NCBI GenBank assembly: GCA_021234155.1 | Contig: JAJEKV010000021.1 | Coordinates: 19,005,215 to 19,069,214, forward strand | From: Isoetes taiwanensis | Lineage: Eukaryota > Streptophyta > Lycopodiopsida > Isoetales > Isoetaceae | Reading direction: 5' to 3' | Length of the DNA: 64,000 bases | Part shown: positions 61,585 through 64,000 of the stretch, piece after piece | Layout of the letters: every line of letters begins with the position of its first letter | How positions within the stretch are numbered: the stretch's first letter is position 1 | Made by a program: the position numbers and the translations under genes | The notes under the pieces: model-generated | What the model saw: only the letters and a program-made list of their open reading frames with translations | Database searches by the model: none | Told to the model about the DNA's origin: nothing

Positions 61585-61603
61585 GGTCCTGGCAACGGAA
61601 CCA
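61585..61603 (-). promoter_or_regulatory. Primer binding site, tRNA-Asp-like
   Basis: The minus strand reads TGGTTCCGTTGCCAGGACC, six bases from the LTR. It resembles TGGCGCCGTTGCCGGGGA, the complement of the plant tRNA-Asp 3' end, with a few mismatches. This is the primer site used by Athila/Tat-type elements. Confidence 0.75.
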
Positions 61604-61608
61604 ATTTA

Positions 61609-62427
61609 TGTTCAGAGCCTCTCTACACTCTAACAATAAAGCAACAACTAAACCTAAAATCAAGTAGTAATTTTTGAACTTACCTCTGAATTGTCCAACC
61701 ATTCGTATGCATCATTCATAGAGTGCAAGTTCCAGCTTCACCATGTCCTAAGTTGGATGCAAAACTAAAAGCTAGTTGAAATGGTGGTATTCAAGGCAAC
61801 AAAAAATACTTTTTGTGCAAGGAATGGAACAAGCAACGTGAAACACAAATATTATCATGATGGGAGGAAATAAATGCTGAAAATATGGTGACGAAATGGC
61901 TTTTCTATTCATTCACAAAATGTCAAAGTGCAACAAGAATTCCGGCAATAATAACTTTGGCACAATCCACTCGTGATTTCCATACACAAATCAAGCACCT
62001 TTATATCTAGATGCTGCCAATGCTTCCAATGCTTCCAATGACGCTGTCCAACACTAGAATGCCGCCTCTGACAGTAGTTAACCGCTCCGTCCGTCACCAA
62101 ATCCTTGTTCAAAGATTCTATTATACCCTTATTCTAACTTCTGCAAATACGTACTTTAAAACTAAGTCATTATATTTGTAAACGTTCAAGTCCATATGGT
62201 GGATATTTTATTGCAATGTTTTATTCAACATTGAGCATTTTATTGGTAAAGCATAAAAACTAACTATGAAACTAAATACAGTTTAAGTCTTTGTCTTTCT
62301 AAAATCATTCGCAAATTTTTCTCAAGAGTTACGACTTATTTCCTTTAAAAGAAGCTACCAAGAGTCTCGGATCTTTATATGCTCAAGTAATAATGTTGCT
62401 TTCTTTCATGTGTGCCCAATTACATCA
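61609..62427 (-). repeat. 5' LTR of nested Ty3/gypsy element
   Basis: An LTR of 819 bp starting TGTTCAGAGCC on the plus strand and ending ATTACATCA, bordered by ATTAT (62428-62432). It pairs with the left LTR over its full length. The copies differ by many 1-5 bp indels, so the insertion is not very recent. Confidence 0.85.
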
Positions 62428-62432
62428 ATTAT
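62428..62432. repeat. Target duplication ATTAT, right
   Basis: Second copy of the 5-bp duplication of the nested element. Confidence 0.8.
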
Positions 62433-64000
62433 ACGTTATTATACCAGAATTTCGGATTGATCAAGCCCTAATTTGAATCGTTCGAGATCATCCGAAAGGC
62501 ATCCAAGGTCGAGATTTATTGCAGATCTAATTTACCATCACCATGATTGGTCAGATTGATCTCTTGGTGGTAAAGGTAAAGGAAAAAGGGGAAAAAGAAA
62601 AGGGCAGAGGAGAGAATGTGAAGGGCTAAAAAAGCAAGTACCTGAAAAAAGGGAGGGATAAGAGAAGAGAAAAAAGGTATGAAACAATGAAAAGGGAAAG
62701 AAAGAAAAGGGAAGGGGAAAAGGTATCTGTGAGAAAGGGCACGAGGGAAAAGGGAAGAGATAAAGGGTAAAGGGAAGAGAGAAAGGCACGGAAAAAGGAA
62801 AGATTGAAGAAAGGGGAAAAAGGAGGAGAAAAAGCATGGAAAGTGCAAAGGCATGGAAAAGGGAGAAGAGCTGCTGAAGAAAGAGTAAAACAGTGTTCAT
62901 AGGAAAAGGAAAAGGAAAGGAAAAGGAAAAGCAAAGGAAAAAAGGAGAGAGGGGAAATGGAGGGGAAAAGTGCATCGAGAAAGGGGAAGAGTGTAAGGTT
63001 GGGAAATGAGGAAGCTAGGGCTGAAAAGGGAGAACAAGAAAAGGATGGGGAGAAGGAAGAAATAAGGGAAGTGGAGAAGAAAGAAAAGGAAAGGGAAAAG
63101 GGAAAGGAACCTAAAAAAGGCATGAATATAAGTATGTAAAAAGCAACAAGAAAAGGAAGGAGAAAGGCATGAGATAAAAGGGAAGAGGAAAATGGTAAGA
63201 AATAGAAAAAAAAGGAAAAAAAGGGGGGGGAAGAGAGTGGGTGGGAAGGAGTGTTCTATATAGGCAAAAAGAAAACAAATGTGGAAAGGCATGGGAAAAG
63301 TGCTGAAAAGGAAAGGTACAGTGGGTGTACCAGGAAAGCATTGGGAAAGGAGGTACCAGAAAAATCCATTAGGAAAGGGAAAAGGGAAGTGAGCCAGGAG
63401 GAGGGAAAAGGGTGCCGAAGGGAAGGGAAGCGAGGGAAAAGGGGAAGAAACATGGAAAAGGAAAAGATAAAAGAAAACCAAGGGGAAAAAATAAAAATCT
63501 TGAGGACCGAAAAGAGAAGTGGAAAAGGATGGAAAAGGAGGAAAGGAAAGCACATGAAAATAGAAAGAAGAAAGGGGTGGAAAAAAAAGGAAGGGAAAAA
63601 GGGCGTAAGAGAAGAAAATGAAAAGAAAAAAGGAGGGAAAAGGGAAAAGGGGAGAGGGTACCTGAAAAAGGAAAAGAGGAAAAGAGAAAAGGGAAGAGAA
63701 AAAAAGGAACATAGAAAAGGAAGGGAGAAGGGTGAGAGATGTGGAAAGTAAGCAGCGTAAAAGGGCATGGAAAACTAGAGGGAAAAAGAAAAAAGGGAGG
63801 AGAAAAGGGTACCCAAAAGAAGAGCAAAAGGTCGGGAAATGGAGGAAAGATAAGGGAAAATAGACATGAAAAAGTTAAAGACTAAAAGATCGGGAGGAAA
63901 AGTAGCTAGCATGGAAAAGGGTGGGGAAAAGAGAAGGCATGGAAAAGGTGAAGGTAAAGGAGAAGGCATGGAAAAGCAATACGTAACTGAACGAAGGCTG
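62433..64000 (-). mobile_element. Chromovirus body resumes: shared block then purine-rich tract
   Basis: 62433-62530 is the inverted relative of 48885-48970 (AAGCCCTAATTTGAAT and GAGATCATC on the plus strand). From 62572 to about 63985 the plus strand is almost pure A/G, built from degenerate GGCATGGAAAAG-like units. On the minus strand it is C/T, lying upstream of the chromovirus 3' end. Frames of up to 271 codons are low-complexity artefacts. The tract may be part of the chromovirus itself or a satellite captured by it. Confidence 0.6.

Larger units (their letters stand above)
53056..62427 (-). mobile_element. Nearly full-length Tat/Athila-like Ty3/gypsy retrotransposon
   Basis: A 9372-bp element on the minus strand with two LTRs (53056-53902 and 61609-62427), a primer binding site and a polypurine tract at the expected ends, and ATTAT on both sides. 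From the 5' end (right) it carries gag with zinc knuckles, protease, reverse transcriptase, RNase H and integrase, in that order, which is the Ty3/gypsy order. The tRNA-Asp-like primer site and the polymerase motifs point to the Tat/Athila group. Coding frames are heavily broken by frameshifts and stops, so it is not autonomous. It sits inside a minus-strand chromovirus. Confidence 0.9.

Noticed and set aside
53056-62427. Integrated pararetrovirus
   Set aside because: Paired LTRs, a 5-bp target duplication, a primer site next to the LTR and an integrase domain identify an LTR retrotransposon.
62897-63712. Overlapping long frames on both strands
   Set aside because: They come from the A/G tract and are low-complexity in every frame.

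Overview
The window looks like nuclear DNA of a land plant with a large, repeat-rich genome. The evidence is chromodomain-type Ty3/gypsy LTR retrotransposons, a Tat/Athila-like Ty3/gypsy element, a LINE with endonuclease and reverse transcriptase, MITEs, and broken copies of plant-type nuclear genes, including one for a plastid phytyl-ester-synthase-like enzyme. A seedless plant such as a fern would fit, but the species cannot be fixed from the sequence. I see no intact host gene. Almost every recognisable coding stretch carries stops, frameshifts or insertions.

Layout. 1-2104: no clear gene, ending in the 3' tail and polypurine tract of a plus-strand chromovirus, followed by its 3' LTR (2105-3653). 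3654-8720: a GC-rich block I cannot assign. 9440-9990: a small GC-rich island with palindromes. 11331-12062: a decayed INTS3 (Integrator subunit 3) copy, followed by a chromovirus integrase/chromodomain remnant (12090-12510). 14190-20640: a phytyl-ester-synthase-like pseudogene split by a LINE (about 15480-19190), which is itself split by a MITE (17359-17674). 22181-22972: a long AT-rich inverted repeat. 28135-28396: a minus-strand fragment of a PRP2-type DEAH RNA helicase. 28584-30250: a solo LTR with a perfect 5-bp target duplication. 30717-31049: a minus-strand GIY-YIG-like ORF. 34140-37790: a pseudogene whose product seems to join a ParB-like domain to a DNA-methylase-like domain, interrupted by a hAT-like MITE (36657-37321). 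38085-40372: rearranged LINE pieces and a minisatellite, then a satellite-like array (40375-41010). 47831-48882: a long pyrimidine-rich tract. 51450-64000: a minus-strand chromovirus (3' LTR 51450-52903) carrying a nested, nearly full-length Tat/Athila-like element (53056-62427, target duplication ATTAT), then a purine-rich tract that is the inverted relative of the 47.8-48.9 kb tract.

The story is layered transposition rather than a working gene system. Nested insertions can be ordered: the Tat-like element is younger than the chromovirus, the MITE is younger than the LINE, and the LINE is younger than the enzyme gene. In two places, removing an insertion and one target duplication restores the host reading frame, which is good internal proof of boundaries. 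The most unusual protein-coding remnants are the ParB/methylase-like gene and the GIY-YIG ORF.
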